A stretch of DNA of 64,000 bases from Betaproteobacteria bacterium (lineage in GTDB: Bacteria; Pseudomonadota; Gammaproteobacteria; Burkholderiales; Rhodocyclaceae). The first letter of the stretch is position 1. Each line of letters starts with the position of its first letter. The position numbers and the translations under genes were made by a program. Where the stretch lies: the NCBI GenBank assembly GCA_016868295.1, contig VGHJ01000005.1:1-64000 (forward strand). The letters run 5' to 3'. Positions 21,091-32,795 of this stretch are shown piece after piece. The notes under the pieces were generated by a model. That model made no database searches, was not told the origin of the DNA, and was given only the letters and a program-made list of their open reading frames with translations.

Positions 21091-22504
21091 TCAACCCCTT
21101 GATGGTGATGTAGGTCTGCTGTTCGCCCCGTCGGACCAGCAGGGTGATCGTGGCCGTTTTGTCCAACTGGGACAGCATCTTGTTGAACTGGTCGACGCTC
21201 TTTGCCTCGGCGGTCGTCCCTTTGTGTACCACGGACAGGATGATATCCCCCGGCCTGAGTTCGGACCGGACACCATTCGATCGGACGTCCTCAACCAGCA
21301 AACCGTGCTGAATCTTGAGCTCCCGCTTCTGCTCAGGGTTCAACTCGCTCAGCACGAGGCCGAGGCGGTTGGCGCTGAGCTCGGCGGGCTTGGAACGCTT
21401 CGGGCCGCGTTGAGCCGCCTTCTCCTCGGGAATTTCAGCCACCGTTACAGTGAGATCCTTTGAGGCGCCCTTGCGCCACACCTGCAATTGTACTTTGCTG
21501 CCGGGGCGCGTGCCGCCGACAACCCGTGGCAGGTCGCTCGAGTTGCTTACGAGCTTTCCGTCGAACTTCAGGATGATGTCTCCCGCCTCGACACCCGCCT
21601 TGTCCGCCGGCCCGCCCTTTTCAACGGCATTGACCAGCGCGCCCGCCGGTCTGCCCAGACCGAACGACTCGGCTATCTCCTTTGTGACTTCCTGGATGAC
21701 GACGCCGATCTTGCCGCGGCTGACACGGCCGCTTGCGCGCAGCTGCGACTGCACCTCCATCGCGACGTCGATCGGGATGGCAAAGGCGAGCCCCATGTAG
21801 CCCCCGGTACGGCTATAGATCTGGGAATTGATGCCGACCACCTCGCCCTTCATGTTGAACAGCGGACCGCCCGAATTGCCCGGATTGATGGCGACGTCGG
21901 TCTGGATGAAGGGGACGAAATTCTCCTGTGGCAGCGATCGTCCCTTGGCGCTGACGATGCCGGCCGTCACGGAATTCTCGAAGCCGAACGGCGAACCGAT
22001 CGCCACCACCCATTCGCCAACCTTCAGCTTGGAGGGGTCCCCCATCCTTACCGTCGGCAAGCCGTTTGCCTCGATCTTGATCAGCGCCACGTCGGTGCGC
22101 TTGTCGGCGCCGATCACCTTGGCCTTGAATTCGCGCTTGTCCGTCAGCTTGACCAGTATCTCATCGGCCGAATCCACGACATGGGCATTGGTCAGGACAT
22201 AGCCGTCGTTGCTGATGATGAAACCCGATCCGAGCGACTTGTTCTGGAATTCCCGCGGCATTCCCGGCTGGCGCGGAATGAAGCGTCGAAAGAACTCGAA
22301 CATCGGATCGTCCTCGTCGAGTTCGGGAATCTGCGGGAACATGCGATTCCCGCGGATGGTCTGCGTCGTGCTGATATTGACCACCGCAGGTCCCTGCTTC
22401 TCGGCAAGTTCGGTGAAGTCGGGCAACTCCCGTGTCTGTGCGCCGGCATTAATTACCTGCAGGCAAAGCAGAAGGCCCAGCAATGCATTCCTGATCATCG
22501 GCAT
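21080..22504 (-). CDS. DegP/DegQ (MucD)-type periplasmic serine protease
   Basis: GYVLTNAHVV...GNSGGPLFNMKGEVVGIN, two PDZ domains. Confidence 0.92.
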   Translation of the reverse strand: MPMIRNALLGLLLCLQVINAGAQTRELPDFTELAEKQGPAVVNISTTQTIRGNRMFPQIPELDEDDPMFEFFRRFIPRQPGMPREFQNKSLGSGFIISNDGYVLTNAHVVDSADEILVKLTDKREFKAKVIGADKRTDVALIKIEANGLPTVRMGDPSKLKVGEWVVAIGSPFGFENSVTAGIVSAKGRSLPQENFVPFIQTDVAINPGNSGGPLFNMKGEVVGINSQIYSRTGGYMGLAFAIPIDVAMEVQSQLRASGRVSRGKIGVVIQEVTKEIAESFGLGRPAGALVNAVEKGGPADKAGVEAGDIILKFDGKLVSNSSDLPRVVGGTRPGSKVQLQVWRKGASKDLTVTVAEIPEEKAAQRGPKRSKPAELSANRLGLVLSELNPEQKRELKIQHGLLVEDVRSNGVRSELRPGDIILSVVHKGTTAEAKSVDQFNKMLSQLDKTATITLLVRRGEQQTYITIKGLSDK

Positions 22505-22962
22505 GATTCCTTTTCAAGACAGTTCATGTCGCTGCGACGGACAATAATCGGATGCCAACCCGTCATGGCGGCGTGTCTGTACTTCGCGAGGCGGGCAATG
22601 AATGCCGCGATCGCCAGTCCCAGTCCGGCCCCGAGTGCCGTAGCCGCGTCATTTCCCTCGGCCAGGCTGGCAGCGGCCCACGCGCCGGCGACAATCAAGC
22701 CGGCCGGCACCAGATAGGCAAGCACGGCTGCGCGCAGGGGGACGGCGTCCGCAACCTGTACGACGACCCGCTCGCCCGCCACCGCATTGAAGCGGTTCCT
22801 CAAACGGTACTGTCGCGGCTTATCGCAGAACAGCCGGTTCATCAAGCCGCTCTGGCAGCCCCCAGTCTCCTGGCAGCGCCCGCAGCCGTTCCCGTTCGAG
22901 AGCAGTTCCACAATCGCCTCCTCTCCTTCCACGCGGGCCACAATCGCTTCCTGTTCCATCAC
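22495..22962 (-). CDS. rseC: SoxR-reducing / RseC family protein
   Basis: CGRCQETGGCQSG...; two TM segments; located in rpoE-rse cluster. Confidence 0.85.
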   Translation of the reverse strand: MMEQEAIVARVEGEEAIVELLSNGNGCGRCQETGGCQSGLMNRLFCDKPRQYRLRNRFNAVAGERVVVQVADAVPLRAAVLAYLVPAGLIVAGAWAAASLAEGNDAATALGAGLGLAIAAFIARLAKYRHAAMTGWHPIIVRRSDMNCLEKESCR

Positions 22963-23927
22963 TTTTTCTTCTGTGCAATGCCGTCGCCCAGTTGCCTCAG
23001 CGTCCCGACGGGCACTTCCCCCAGCACGGTCAGGAGATGTTGCCCTTGCGTCCGCTTGTAGACGTTGATTGCCCCGACCGAATAGATCGAGGTTTCCACC
23101 TTCTGTTCTGCCAGCGGCTCGATGAAAACGGAAATGGAAGCCAGCCCGTCACTGAAAACAAAGTGGGATATTTCCGTCCCTCTCTGTCCGGCCAGCATGC
23201 GCTTCATGCCGGCCACTTTCTTGAATCCCGGAAGCTGCGCCCTGAACTGCCATTCACCGCCCGCAGACCGGCTCTGAGCAGCCTGCGTGTTATGCACGCG
23301 CCATGCCTCGCCCTCCCTGCCAAACTTGGATTTGAGGGCATTCCTGTCGATTGCACCGCCGATCTGAAGCTGATTGAAGGCGTATTGTTCGATGATTTCG
23401 TTGCGCTCGTTCAGCGTGCGCGCCTTGAGGATCAAGCCCGTGTTGAGTTCTCCCCACAGCGCATGCCCGTATCGAAGGCTGTCCTTGGGTTCCAGTACGA
23501 TTTTCTGGCTTTCATAACCAGCAACCCGTGAGACTTCTCCCTTGCGAAGAGTGTAATGCTCGCCGAGATTGGCGGAAGAGGACGGCAACAGGGCAGGAAA
23601 TGATTGCTGCTGGCCACGGGATTCTACAAGGACCACCTTTTCATCGGGCAGAAAGCACTTGACCTCGTCGTTGCTGCGGACGACCTCGCGCGGGCTGCCG
23701 TCAAGAACTTCCAGCCTTTCGTGCTCTCCCGTGCTGTCCACGATATGGGTGATCCGGAAGGTCTCGGAGTTGCCGCCGCTTTGAAACGTGAAGGTACCCG
23801 TGTAGCTGAGCCGCTTGGCGGCTGTCGTCATTCTGTTCAGCCATCCGAGGGCATCGATTCCTTGCTCTGCATGTGCTGCCGTCGCACCAAGACTGCCGGC
23901 CAGGGCCAGGGCCAGAAAACGTCTCAT
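22959..23927 (-). CDS. rseB: Sigma-E regulator RseB/MucB
   Basis: ALGWLNRMTTAAKRLSYTGTFTFQSGGNSETFRITH. Confidence 0.88.
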   Translation of the reverse strand: MRRFLALALAGSLGATAAHAEQGIDALGWLNRMTTAAKRLSYTGTFTFQSGGNSETFRITHIVDSTGEHERLEVLDGSPREVVRSNDEVKCFLPDEKVVLVESRGQQQSFPALLPSSSANLGEHYTLRKGEVSRVAGYESQKIVLEPKDSLRYGHALWGELNTGLILKARTLNERNEIIEQYAFNQLQIGGAIDRNALKSKFGREGEAWRVHNTQAAQSRSAGGEWQFRAQLPGFKKVAGMKRMLAGQRGTEISHFVFSDGLASISVFIEPLAEQKVETSIYSVGAINVYKRTQGQHLLTVLGEVPVGTLRQLGDGIAQKKK

Positions 23928-24451
23928 GGCCTGGCGCCCTGCCGGACCTCTGAAACCGTGCGTACGTAAGGCGCGACCCCCTGAATGCCCTTGTTGGCGG
24001 AGTGCGCCTGATGGGCCATGAGATATTCCTTCAGCCCTCCCGCCTCTCCTTGTGCGGCAGGAAGTGCAACCTTCGTTTCCTGCGGCATGGACGGGGCCGA
24101 TGCGGTCACGGCGGGCTGAATCGGATTCAAGGAAAGCGCCACCCACCCGACGACGCCCATGCCGGCGAGCGCAGCAGCCAGCGGGAAGGCGAATCGGAAA
24201 GGCGCAAAGACGGGTCTTTTCGCCGGCCGAGCAAGCACAACCGGCTCCTTCTCCAGTCGGGACATGACATCTTCGGCAAATTTCGGCGAGCCGATCGGAT
24301 GCCTGCGCAGCGCGTCCCCCACCAGATGATAGGTCCGCCAAGCCTCCTGAAGGTTCTTGTCCCGCCGCAGCGCGTCGATTATGCGGGCCGACGCCTCCGG
24401 CTCGATCTCGCCATCGACGAGAGAGGATAGTTCTGATTTCATCGCTACCAC
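23924..24451 (-). CDS. rseA: Anti-sigma-E factor RseA/MucA
   Basis: MKSELSSLVDGEIEPEASARIIDALRRDKNLQEAWRTYHLVGDALR; start may be the ATG at 24442. Confidence 0.88.
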   Translation of the reverse strand: MVAMKSELSSLVDGEIEPEASARIIDALRRDKNLQEAWRTYHLVGDALRRHPIGSPKFAEDVMSRLEKEPVVLARPAKRPVFAPFRFAFPLAAALAGMGVVGWVALSLNPIQPAVTASAPSMPQETKVALPAAQGEAGGLKEYLMAHQAHSANKGIQGVAPYVRTVSEVRQGARP

Positions 24452-25056
24452 CTTTTGTCTGGCGCTGTTTCCAGCAAGGGCCGCAGCTTTTCCGCAACCG
24501 CTTCACGTGCCCGGAAAATACGCGATCTGACCGTACCGATCGGGCAATCCATGGCGTCCGCAATTTCTTCGTAACTCAAACCCTCGATTTCGCGAAGCAT
24601 GATTGCGGTACGCAACTCCTCGGGCAAGGCCGCTATCGCCGCATTCACCGTTTCGCCGATCTGCTTGGAAAGCAGCACCCGCTCAGGGGTGTTGATATCC
24701 CGCAATAGCTCGCCATCTTCAAACCCCTCTGCCTCCTCGGAATCAAACTCCGTCCGGGTTGGCGCCCGCCTGCCCTGGGACGCCAGGAAATTCTTGGCGG
24801 CATTGACCCCGATGCGGTAAAGCCAGGTATAAAAGGCGCTGTCGCCCCGAAAACTCGGCAAGGCGCGATAGGCCTTGATGAACGTCTCCTGGGCCACATC
24901 CTCCACCTCGGCCGGATCCCTGATCAGTCTCGAGAGCAGCCGCATCAGTTTCCGCTGGTATTTGGATACCAGCAATCCGAAAGCCTGCTGATCGCCATGC
25001 TGCGCCCTGGCGACAAGCTGCTGGTCTACTTCGCGTTCTCCCATTCGAGCGGCCAA
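24445..25056 (-). CDS. rpoE: RNA polymerase sigma-E factor
   Basis: ECF sigma: RLIRDPAEVEDVAQETFIKAYRALPSFRGDSAFYTWLYRIGVNAAKN; alternative ATG at 25044. Confidence 0.93.
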   Translation of the reverse strand: MAARMGEREVDQQLVARAQHGDQQAFGLLVSKYQRKLMRLLSRLIRDPAEVEDVAQETFIKAYRALPSFRGDSAFYTWLYRIGVNAAKNFLASQGRRAPTRTEFDSEEAEGFEDGELLRDINTPERVLLSKQIGETVNAAIAALPEELRTAIMLREIEGLSYEEIADAMDCPIGTVRSRIFRAREAVAEKLRPLLETAPDKRW

Positions 25057-25183
25057 CTTGTTGAAAGTTCATTGGCCCGGTAGGCCGGGCCAAGTGCCAC
25101 AAGTATAGCCGACGCCTCACAAGCCTCATTGGCTGCCCGTTTCAAAGACAAACGGCAAGGGATTAAGTTCAGCGGTACGTCCC

Positions 25184-26824
25184 ATGCCCCTGCTGGCGGG
25201 GGATGGTATAGTTTTATCCTCCCCCTTCCCCCGTACCCTCGTGCAGGCATTCGACGTACTTGTCATCGGCAGCGGTCTCGCCGGCCAGTCCTTGGCCTTG
25301 CAACTGGCCGAACATAAGACTGTGGCCTTGGTCACCAAGGGAGCCCTCGAAGACAGCGCAAGCAGTCGTGCACAAGGCGGGATTGCCGCCGCCCTCGACA
25401 ATGCCGACTCGATCGAGGCGCATGTCCGGGACACGCTGGTGGCTGGGGCCGGGTTGTGCAGCAGGCGAACGACCCGTTTCGTCGTCGAGCGCGGCAAGGG
25501 CGCCATTGATTGGCTTATCCGCCAGGGGGTGCCCTTCACGAGAGACGCCACGGGTGCCGGATATCATTTGACCCGGGAGGGCGGCCACAGTCACCGGCGC
25601 GTCATTCACGTCGCGGATGCGACCGGTCTGGCGGTGCAAGACACCCTGACCAACCGGGTCCTCGCCCACCCAAACATCCAGGTGTTCGAGTATCACATCG
25701 CCATCGACCTGATCACCGGGTCCAAGTTCGGACTCGAGGATGCCGGCTGCCATGGCGCCTATGTGCTGGACAAGCGTGGCGACCGTGTCGTGACCTTCAT
25801 ATCGCCGCACACGGTGCTTGCCACGGGCGGGACGGGCAAGGTGTATCTGTACACGACGAATCCGGACACGGCGACAGGAGACGGCATTGCCATGGCCTGG
25901 CGCGCAGGCTGCGGTGTCGCCAACATGGAATTCGTTCAGTTCCATCCGACCTGCCTCTACCACCCCCATGCCAAATCGTTCCTGATCACGGAAGCCATGC
26001 GCGGGGAAGGCGGCATCCTGCGCCTGCCCGACGGTGAGCGCTTCATGCCAGATCACGACTCGCGCGCGGAACTTGCCCCGCGCGACATCGTTGCCCGCGC
26101 CATCGACTTCGAAATGAAGAAGCGGGGACTGGACTGCGTCTATCTAGACGTGACGCACAAATCTGCGGATTTTCTGATCGAGCACTTCCCGAACATCCAT
26201 GCTCGCTGCCTGGAGCTGGGCATCGACATCACCCGTCAACCCATTCCGGTGGTCCCGGCCGCGCATTACACCTGCGGTGGCATCATCACGGATCTCTCCG
26301 CCCGTACCTCGCTTCCCGGCCTCTATGCCGTGGGGGAAACCGCATTCACCGGGCTGCATGGCGCCAATCGCCTCGCCAGTAATTCCCTCCTTGAATGCCT
26401 GGTCTTCGCCACGGCGGCGGCAGAGGACATTCTCCTCTCGGGCCGCCGCCGTGCAAAAGTGCTGCCGCAATGGGATGAAAGCCGCGTGACCGACGCCGAC
26501 GAGGAGATCGTCATTTCGCACAACTGGGACGAACTCCGCCGTTTCATGTGGGACTACGTCGGCATCGTTCGCACCAACAAGCGGCTCGAGCGCGCGCGAC
26601 ATCGGATCCGCCTGCTGGAGCGAGAAATCGACGAGTACTACGCCAACTTCAGGATCAGCAACGACCTGATCGAATTGCGCAACCTCGTACTGACGGCCGA
26701 TCTCATCGTGCGCTGCGCCCAGCGCAGGCGGGAAAGCCGTGGCCTGCATAGCAGCCGCGACTATCCCTCCGTCCTGCCTACGGCACGCAACACCCTGTTG
26801 CGCAACCGGCTCAGCCGGCCCTGA
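25184..26824 (+). CDS. nadB: L-aspartate oxidase
   Basis: [51 protein letters not shown]; real start may be GTG at 25241. Confidence 0.92.
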   Translation: MPLLAGDGIVLSSPFPRTLVQAFDVLVIGSGLAGQSLALQLAEHKTVALVTKGALEDSASSRAQGGIAAALDNADSIEAHVRDTLVAGAGLCSRRTTRFVVERGKGAIDWLIRQGVPFTRDATGAGYHLTREGGHSHRRVIHVADATGLAVQDTLTNRVLAHPNIQVFEYHIAIDLITGSKFGLEDAGCHGAYVLDKRGDRVVTFISPHTVLATGGTGKVYLYTTNPDTATGDGIAMAWRAGCGVANMEFVQFHPTCLYHPHAKSFLITEAMRGEGGILRLPDGERFMPDHDSRAELAPRDIVARAIDFEMKKRGLDCVYLDVTHKSADFLIEHFPNIHARCLELGIDITRQPIPVVPAAHYTCGGIITDLSARTSLPGLYAVGETAFTGLHGANRLASNSLLECLVFATAAAEDILLSGRRRAKVLPQWDESRVTDADEEIVISHNWDELRRFMWDYVGIVRTNKRLERARHRIRLLEREIDEYYANFRISNDLIELRNLVLTADLIVRCAQRRRESRGLHSSRDYPSVLPTARNTLLRNRLSRP

Positions 26825-27239
26825 GGCGCAGCCAGCTTTTCAATCCACGCTGTCCCTCGGCGGACAGGCTGTCAGCCAATACCAGAACCACCCGGGGGGA
26901 TCGGCCCGATTGCGGATCGAGCAGAAGGACGATCAACCACGGAAACAGGGTCGATCGCCGCGACACTTCCGCTTCCAGGCATTCGCCCTCTGCGCTGAGC
27001 GCCTCAACGCCTCCATCCGACAGCAGCACCAGGGTGCGGATGGACTTGGGGCTTGCAAGCAAGGCATGTTGCCTGATGGAGACGATCGCTACCCATGCGA
27101 TGGAGAGGATGCCGGTCAGCTTGAAGAGGAAAGGGACGGGCAAAAAAGACACACCGGCAGCAGCGGTCAAATAAAGCCCGGCAAGCAGAATCGTGAGCTG
27201 CCTGGATGGCCGGAGTTCTAGGCGGAGCGTCGTCAGCAA
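26811..27239 (-). CDS. YgfX/CptA-like membrane protein
   Basis: Small two-TM protein between fabF and nadB; weak family resemblance. Confidence 0.5.
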   Translation of the reverse strand: MLTTLRLELRPSRQLTILLAGLYLTAAAGVSFLPVPFLFKLTGILSIAWVAIVSIRQHALLASPKSIRTLVLLSDGGVEALSAEGECLEAEVSRRSTLFPWLIVLLLDPQSGRSPRVVLVLADSLSAEGQRGLKSWLRLRAG

Positions 27240-27243
27240 GCGA

Positions 27244-28476
27244 TCAGAAGCGCTTGATCGCCAGCGTTCCGTTGGTGCCGCCGAAGCCGAAGTTGTTCTT
27301 CAGGGCATAATCGATCTTCATCCTGCGGGCCGTATTGGCGCAGTAATCCAGATCGCACTCGGGATCCGGATCGGACAGGTTGATCGTGGGCGGGGAAATC
27401 TGATGATGGACGGCCAGTACGGTGAGTGCCGTTTCCAGCCCGCCGGCGCCTCCGAGCAGGTGCCCGGTCATGGACTTGGTCGAATTGACGACCAGATTGC
27501 GCGCAACGTTGCCGAAGGCGAGCTTGATCGCGTCGGTTTCGTTTTTGTCGCCCAGCGGCGTGGAAGTGCCATGAGCATTCAGATACTGGACCTGGTCGGG
27601 ATTGATTCCGGCATCCCGCAGCGCATTGGCCATGCTCCGGCGCGGGCCGTCCGTATCGGGTGCGGTCATGTGGTAGGCATCGCCGCTCATGCCGAATCCG
27701 GCAATCTCGGCATAAATCCTGGCGCCGCGCTTCCGAGCATGCTCGTACTCCTCAAGCACGAGCACGCCGGCCCCCTCCCCCAGGACAAAGCCGTCTCGTC
27801 CCTTGTCCCAGGGACGACTGGCGCTGGCGGGATCGTCGTTGCGCGCAGACAGCGCCTGCGCGGAGGCAAAGCCGCCGATGGCAAGCGGCGTCACCGTGGA
27901 CTCCGCACCGCCACAGACCATGGCATCGGCATCGCCGTACTGGATCATGCGAAAACTGGTGCCGATCGCGTGCAGGCCCGTCGTGCACGCCGTGACGACG
28001 GCCATGTTGGGGCCCTTCATGCCGAACATGATCGAGAGATTTCCCGAAATCATGTTGATGATCGTGCCGGGGATGAAGAACGGCGATATCTTGCGCGGTC
28101 CGCCGGCGAGGAAATCGTTGTGGGTATCCTCGATCATCGGCAGGCCGCCGATGCCTGAACCGATGTTGACCCCGATGCGGTCCGCATTGTCGGGCGTGAC
28201 CGTCAGGCCGGAATCGCGAATGGCCTGGATGCCCGCAGCCATGCCGAAATGGATGAAAACATCCATCCGGCGCGCCTCCTTGGGAGGCAGATAGGCCGAT
28301 GCGTCGAACCCCTTTACCTCTCCCGCAATGCGTGACTTGAACGCCGTGGCGTCGAAACGCGTGATGGGGCCGATCCCGCTCTTGCCGGCAACGATGCCGT
28401 CCCATGCTTCCTGGACGGTGTTGCCGACGGGAGACACGATGCCCAAGCCAGTGACGACTACCCTGCGGCCAGCCAC
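27244..28476 (-). CDS. fabF: 3-oxoacyl-ACP synthase II
   Basis: RRVVVTGLGIVSPVGNTVQEAWDGIVAGKSGIGPIT. Confidence 0.97.
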   Translation of the reverse strand: MAGRRVVVTGLGIVSPVGNTVQEAWDGIVAGKSGIGPITRFDATAFKSRIAGEVKGFDASAYLPPKEARRMDVFIHFGMAAGIQAIRDSGLTVTPDNADRIGVNIGSGIGGLPMIEDTHNDFLAGGPRKISPFFIPGTIINMISGNLSIMFGMKGPNMAVVTACTTGLHAIGTSFRMIQYGDADAMVCGGAESTVTPLAIGGFASAQALSARNDDPASASRPWDKGRDGFVLGEGAGVLVLEEYEHARKRGARIYAEIAGFGMSGDAYHMTAPDTDGPRRSMANALRDAGINPDQVQYLNAHGTSTPLGDKNETDAIKLAFGNVARNLVVNSTKSMTGHLLGGAGGLETALTVLAVHHQISPPTINLSDPDPECDLDYCANTARRMKIDYALKNNFGFGGTNGTLAIKRF

Positions 28477-28506
28477 TTCGCTTAGCTCCTGCGGGAAAGA
28501 ATGGGA

Positions 28507-28746
28507 TTACTTCTTGAGGTGGGCGTTGACGTAGTCGATCGCCTGCTGGACCGTCGTGATCTTCTCGGCTTCCTCGTCCGGAATCTCGCACTCGAATTCC
28601 TCTTCGAGGGCCATCACCAGTTCGACCGTGTCGAGGGAATCCGCACCCAGGTCGTCGACGAAGGAGGACTCGTTCTTGATCTCCGACTCATTGACGCCCA
28701 GCTGCTCGGCAACGATTTTCTTGACGCGTTGTTCGATGTTCTCCAT
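28507..28746 (-). CDS. acpP: Acyl carrier protein
   Basis: [51 protein letters not shown]. Confidence 0.98.
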   Translation of the reverse strand: MENIEQRVKKIVAEQLGVNESEIKNESSFVDDLGADSLDTVELVMALEEEFECEIPDEEAEKITTVQQAIDYVNAHLKK

Positions 28747-28832
28747 GTGTGCTGCTCCTTCCCTGTTTTCGGGTATGACGAGAAAAAACCGCGGCATTCT
28801 ATCAGAAAGGCGGTCCCCAACAAAATGCCGTC

Positions 28833-29579
28833 CTAATTCATGTACATGCCGCCGTTCACATGCATGGTGGTACCGGTGATATAGCCGGCACGGGGCGAGG
28901 CGAGAAAGGCCGCCGCTGCGGCCACCTCGTCAGCGTGGCCCAGCCGGCCGAGCGGGATCTGTCCGAGCAGGGCATCCCGCTGAACGTCCGGCAGCGCCTT
29001 GGTCATGTCCGTATCGATGAAGCCGGGCGCCACGCAATTGACGGTGATGTTGCGGCTTCCCAGTTCGCGCGCCAACGCCCGGCTCATGCCGGCGACACCG
29101 GCCTTGGCTGCGGCGTAGTTGGCCTGGCCGGGATTGCCCGAACTGCCCACCACGGAGGTGATGTTGATGATGCGGCCATGGCGCGCCTTCATCATGCCCC
29201 GCATGACCGCCTTCGAAAGCCGGAAGACCGCCTTGAGGTTGGTCTCCATCACCGCATCCCACTCCTCGTCCTTCATGCGCATGGCCAGGTTGTCTCGCGT
29301 GATGCCCGCGTTGTTCACCAGCACCGACACGGCACCATAGCGTTTCTCGATCTCGCCGACGATCCTTTCGCAGGCGGCGGCATCCGTGACGTTGAGCACC
29401 GCGCCCCATCCCTGAATCGAGGCGGCATCCAGCGCCTTCTGGATATCCGCCGCGCCGGCTTCCGTAGTGGCCGTTCCGACCACGACGGCCCCTTGCCTGC
29501 CCAGTTCCAGCGCAATGGCCCTGCCGATGCCGCGCGACGCGCCGGTCACGAGTGCTATCTGCCCATTCAGCATGTTCAT
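28833..29579 (-). CDS. fabG: 3-oxoacyl-ACP reductase
   Basis: [29 protein letters not shown]. Confidence 0.96.
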   Translation of the reverse strand: MNMLNGQIALVTGASRGIGRAIALELGRQGAVVVGTATTEAGAADIQKALDAASIQGWGAVLNVTDAAACERIVGEIEKRYGAVSVLVNNAGITRDNLAMRMKDEEWDAVMETNLKAVFRLSKAVMRGMMKARHGRIINITSVVGSSGNPGQANYAAAKAGVAGMSRALARELGSRNITVNCVAPGFIDTDMTKALPDVQRDALLGQIPLGRLGHADEVAAAAAFLASPRAGYITGTTMHVNGGMYMN

Positions 29580-29582
29580 CCC

Positions 29583-30530
29583 CTATGCGTATGTCGCCGC
29601 CAAAGCGGCTTCCAGCCCGGCGAGATCGGCCATGGCGCCGCCCGCCAGGCCTTCCGCACAGCGCTTGACCAGGCCGGCGAGCACTTTGCCGGGACCGCAT
29701 TCATAGACATGGGTCACACCTTGCGCCGCCATCGCCTGCATCGTCTCCACCCAGCGCACCGGGGAGGCGGCCTGCCTGACCAAGGCATCCTTGATCCGTT
29801 CCGGATCATCAAGGCACGCCACGTCGGCATTATTCACGATCGGGAACCGCGGCACCGACAGGGGGAGATCGGCAAGCCTCTGGCGCAGACGTTCCGCCGC
29901 CGGTTTCATCAGGGAACAATGGAAGGGCGCCGATACCGGCAGCATGACCGCCCGCTTGGCGCCCCTGGCCTTGGCGGCCTCCGCTGCACGCTGTACGGCG
30001 GCGACATGGCCTGCGATGACGGTCTGCTCGGGAGTGTTGAAATTGACGGCCTCGACGACCTGGCCTTGCGCACTTTCCTCGCAGGCGATTTTCACCGCCG
30101 CAGTGTCGATTCCGAGAACAGCCGCCATCGCACCCTCGCCGGACGGCACAGCCTCCTGCATGGCCTTGGCGCGCAACTCGACGAGCGGCACGGCATCGGC
30201 GAAGCGCAGCACACCGGCCGCCACCAGCGCGGAATATTCACCAAGGCTGTGGCCGGCGACCATGTCAGGCGTCTTGCCCCCTTTTTCCAGCCAGAGTCGA
30301 TAGACGGCCATGCCGGCCGTCAGCATCAGCGGCTGGGTATTCACCGTCTGGTTGAGCGCCTCGGCAGGTCCTTCGGACACGAGTTCCCAGAGATCGCGGC
30401 CCAGCGCAGCGGAAGCCTCATCGAATGTGGCGCGCACGACGGCGCTGTCGCCGTACGCAGCCATCATGCCCAGCGACTGGGAACCCTGTCCGGGGAATAC
30501 GAGAGCGAATTTCATGTCGACACCCATCAT
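29583..30530 (-). CDS. fabD: Malonyl-CoA-ACP transacylase
   Basis: FALVFPGQGSQSLGMM; VAGHSLGEYSALVAAG. Confidence 0.96.
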   Translation of the reverse strand: MMGVDMKFALVFPGQGSQSLGMMAAYGDSAVVRATFDEASAALGRDLWELVSEGPAEALNQTVNTQPLMLTAGMAVYRLWLEKGGKTPDMVAGHSLGEYSALVAAGVLRFADAVPLVELRAKAMQEAVPSGEGAMAAVLGIDTAAVKIACEESAQGQVVEAVNFNTPEQTVIAGHVAAVQRAAEAAKARGAKRAVMLPVSAPFHCSLMKPAAERLRQRLADLPLSVPRFPIVNNADVACLDDPERIKDALVRQAASPVRWVETMQAMAAQGVTHVYECGPGKVLAGLVKRCAEGLAGGAMADLAGLEAALAATYA

Positions 30531-31492
30531 CAGAACTTGAGTAAAACCGCACCCCAGGTAAAGCCGCCCCCCACGCCTTCCAGCATCAGCGTGTCACCGC
30601 GCTTGATGCGCCCTTCCCTTACTGCGGCATCCAGCGCTAGCGGGATCGACGCTGCCGAGGTGTTGCCATGGCGCTCGACGGTCGTCACCACCTTGTCCAT
30701 GGGAAGGCCGAGCTTCCTGGCGGTTGATTGAATGATGCGGATGTTTGCCTGGTGCGGAATCAGCCAGTCGATGGCCGTTGCGTCCAGACCGGCCAGGTCG
30801 AGGGTTTCATGAGCGACTTCGGCCAGCACCCTGACGGCGAACTTGAAGACGGCCGGGCCGTCCATCTTGACGAAGGGTTGGCCCACCACCTTGCCGCCGC
30901 AGACTTGCCCCGGCACTTCCAGGATGGCGTGGTGCGCGCCGTCCGCATGCAGGGCGCTGGCCAGAATGCCCGGCTCCTCGCTCGCTTCGAGAACGACCGC
31001 ACCGGCTCCATCGCCAAACAGGACACAGGTGCCGCGGTCGTTCCAGTCGAGAATGCGCGAAAACACTTCGGCACCCACGACAAGCGCGCAGCGGTGGCTG
31101 CCGGAGCGGATGAACTTCTCCGCGACGGTCAGGGCGTATGCAAAACCGCTGCAAACCGCCTGTACGTCGAACGCGGCGGCACCGCTGACCCCCAGCTTCG
31201 ATTGCAGCAGACAGGCCGTGCTGGGAAAGATGTAATCCGGCGTCGACGTGGCGAGGACGATCAAATCGATCTTTCCGGCGGAAATCCCGGCGGCGGCCAT
31301 GGCCTTGCGGCTGGCCTCCAGCGCCAGGTCGCTGGCCATTTGCCCTGCATCGGCCAGGTGTCGGCTGCGAATGCCGGTGCGCTCGACGATCCATTCGTCT
31401 GAGGTATCGACGCCGCGCGCCACGAGGTCGTCGTTGGTCAGCGCCGTCGGCGGCAGATAGCTGCCCGTTCCGGTTATGCGTGCGTAACTCAT
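30530..31492 (-). CDS. fabH: 3-oxoacyl-ACP synthase III
   Basis: [30 protein letters not shown]. Confidence 0.96.
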   Translation of the reverse strand: MSYARITGTGSYLPPTALTNDDLVARGVDTSDEWIVERTGIRSRHLADAGQMASDLALEASRKAMAAAGISAGKIDLIVLATSTPDYIFPSTACLLQSKLGVSGAAAFDVQAVCSGFAYALTVAEKFIRSGSHRCALVVGAEVFSRILDWNDRGTCVLFGDGAGAVVLEASEEPGILASALHADGAHHAILEVPGQVCGGKVVGQPFVKMDGPAVFKFAVRVLAEVAHETLDLAGLDATAIDWLIPHQANIRIIQSTARKLGLPMDKVVTTVERHGNTSAASIPLALDAAVREGRIKRGDTLMLEGVGGGFTWGAVLLKF

Positions 31493-32511
31493 TGGAGGGC
31501 TGTCTGTGCCACGTTTCGTGCCATGCGTTCAGTGATGCGCTCGACGAGGCGGTTGCGTGCCTCCTCCGCCGCGCGCTCGATGGCCTGGGCAAAGGCCAAC
31601 TGGTCGGCCGAGCCGTGGCTCTTGACGACAATGCCGCGCAGGCCGAGCAGGCTGGCGCCGTTGTAGCGACGGGGATCAACCCGGTTGCGGAAGGCGTTCA
31701 GCGCAGGCAGGGCAATCAGCCCCGCCAGCTTCCTGAACGGGTTGCGGCTGAACTCCTCGCGCAGGAACGTCGCCAGCATGCGGGCCAGCCCCTCCGAGGT
31801 CTTCAGCAGCACGTTGCCGACAAATCCGTCGCACACGACGATGTCGGTCGTGCCCTTGTAGATGTCGTCCCCTTCGACGTTGCCGTAGAAATTGAGCCCG
31901 CTCTGCCTGAGCAGTTCGCCCGCCTGCTTCACCACCTCGTTGCCCTTGATATCCTCCTCGCCGATGTTGAGCAGGCCGACGGACGGGCGCTCCTTGTGTT
32001 CAACCGCCGACACGAGCATGTCGGCCATGATGCCGAACTGAAGCAGGTGCTGGGGCTCGCAGTCCACGTTGGCACCGAGATCGAGCACATAGGTGTGGCC
32101 GCGCAAGGTGGGCAGGATCGTGGCGATGGCGGGACGGTCGATGCCGGGAAGGGTTTTCAGCACGAAGCGGGCGATGGCCATCAGCGCGCCGGTGTTGCCG
32201 GCGGAAACCGCCGCCTGCGCCCGACCTTCCTTGACCAGGTCGATGGCTACGCGCATCGAGGAATCCTTCTTGACCCTGAGAGCCGTGGCGAGCGGGTCAT
32301 CCATGTTGACCACTTCGCTCGCCGGCTGGAACTGCAGCCGGCCGCCGAAACGGGATTTCGCCGCCGATACGGCCGGCTCCACTTCGGCCGGCAGGCCGAC
32401 GAGAATCGCGCCGGCTCGCTCGTCGTTCTGCAGGAAGCGACTGACGGCGGGAAGCGTGACGGATGGGCCGAAGTCGCCGCCCATGCAGTCGATCGCGATG
32501 GTCACGTCCAT
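31489..32511 (-). CDS. plsX: Phosphate acyltransferase PlsX
   Basis: [20 protein letters not shown]. Confidence 0.96.
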   Translation of the reverse strand: MDVTIAIDCMGGDFGPSVTLPAVSRFLQNDERAGAILVGLPAEVEPAVSAAKSRFGGRLQFQPASEVVNMDDPLATALRVKKDSSMRVAIDLVKEGRAQAAVSAGNTGALMAIARFVLKTLPGIDRPAIATILPTLRGHTYVLDLGANVDCEPQHLLQFGIMADMLVSAVEHKERPSVGLLNIGEEDIKGNEVVKQAGELLRQSGLNFYGNVEGDDIYKGTTDIVVCDGFVGNVLLKTSEGLARMLATFLREEFSRNPFRKLAGLIALPALNAFRNRVDPRRYNGASLLGLRGIVVKSHGSADQLAFAQAIERAAEEARNRLVERITERMARNVAQTALQ

Positions 32512-32585
32512 CGACGCGCGTCAGATTCCCGTGATATGGTCACCGGCGGCCCAGTCCCTGGGTAAGAGAGGGCCGGCGCGGAATT

Positions 32586-32765
32586 TTATTCGCCCTTGGC
32601 CTTGACGACCTTCTTGCCGCGGTAATACCCGCTCGGGCTGATGTGATGGCGCAGGTGGGTTTCGCCGGTGGTCGGCTCGACCGCAAGCGGCGGATTGGTC
32701 AGGAAGTCGTGGGCGCGGTGCATGCCGCGCTTCGAGGGCGACTTCTTGTTCTGTTGAACAGCCAT
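32586..32765 (-). CDS. rpmF: 50S ribosomal protein L32
   Basis: Read directly: [59 protein letters not shown]; below the ORF-track size cut-off. Confidence 0.97.
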   Translation of the reverse strand: MAVQQNKKSPSKRGMHRAHDFLTNPPLAVEPTTGETHLRHHISPSGYYRGKKVVKAKGE

Positions 32766-32795
32766 GTTGTGCTCCTTAAAACGTATTCAAATAAA

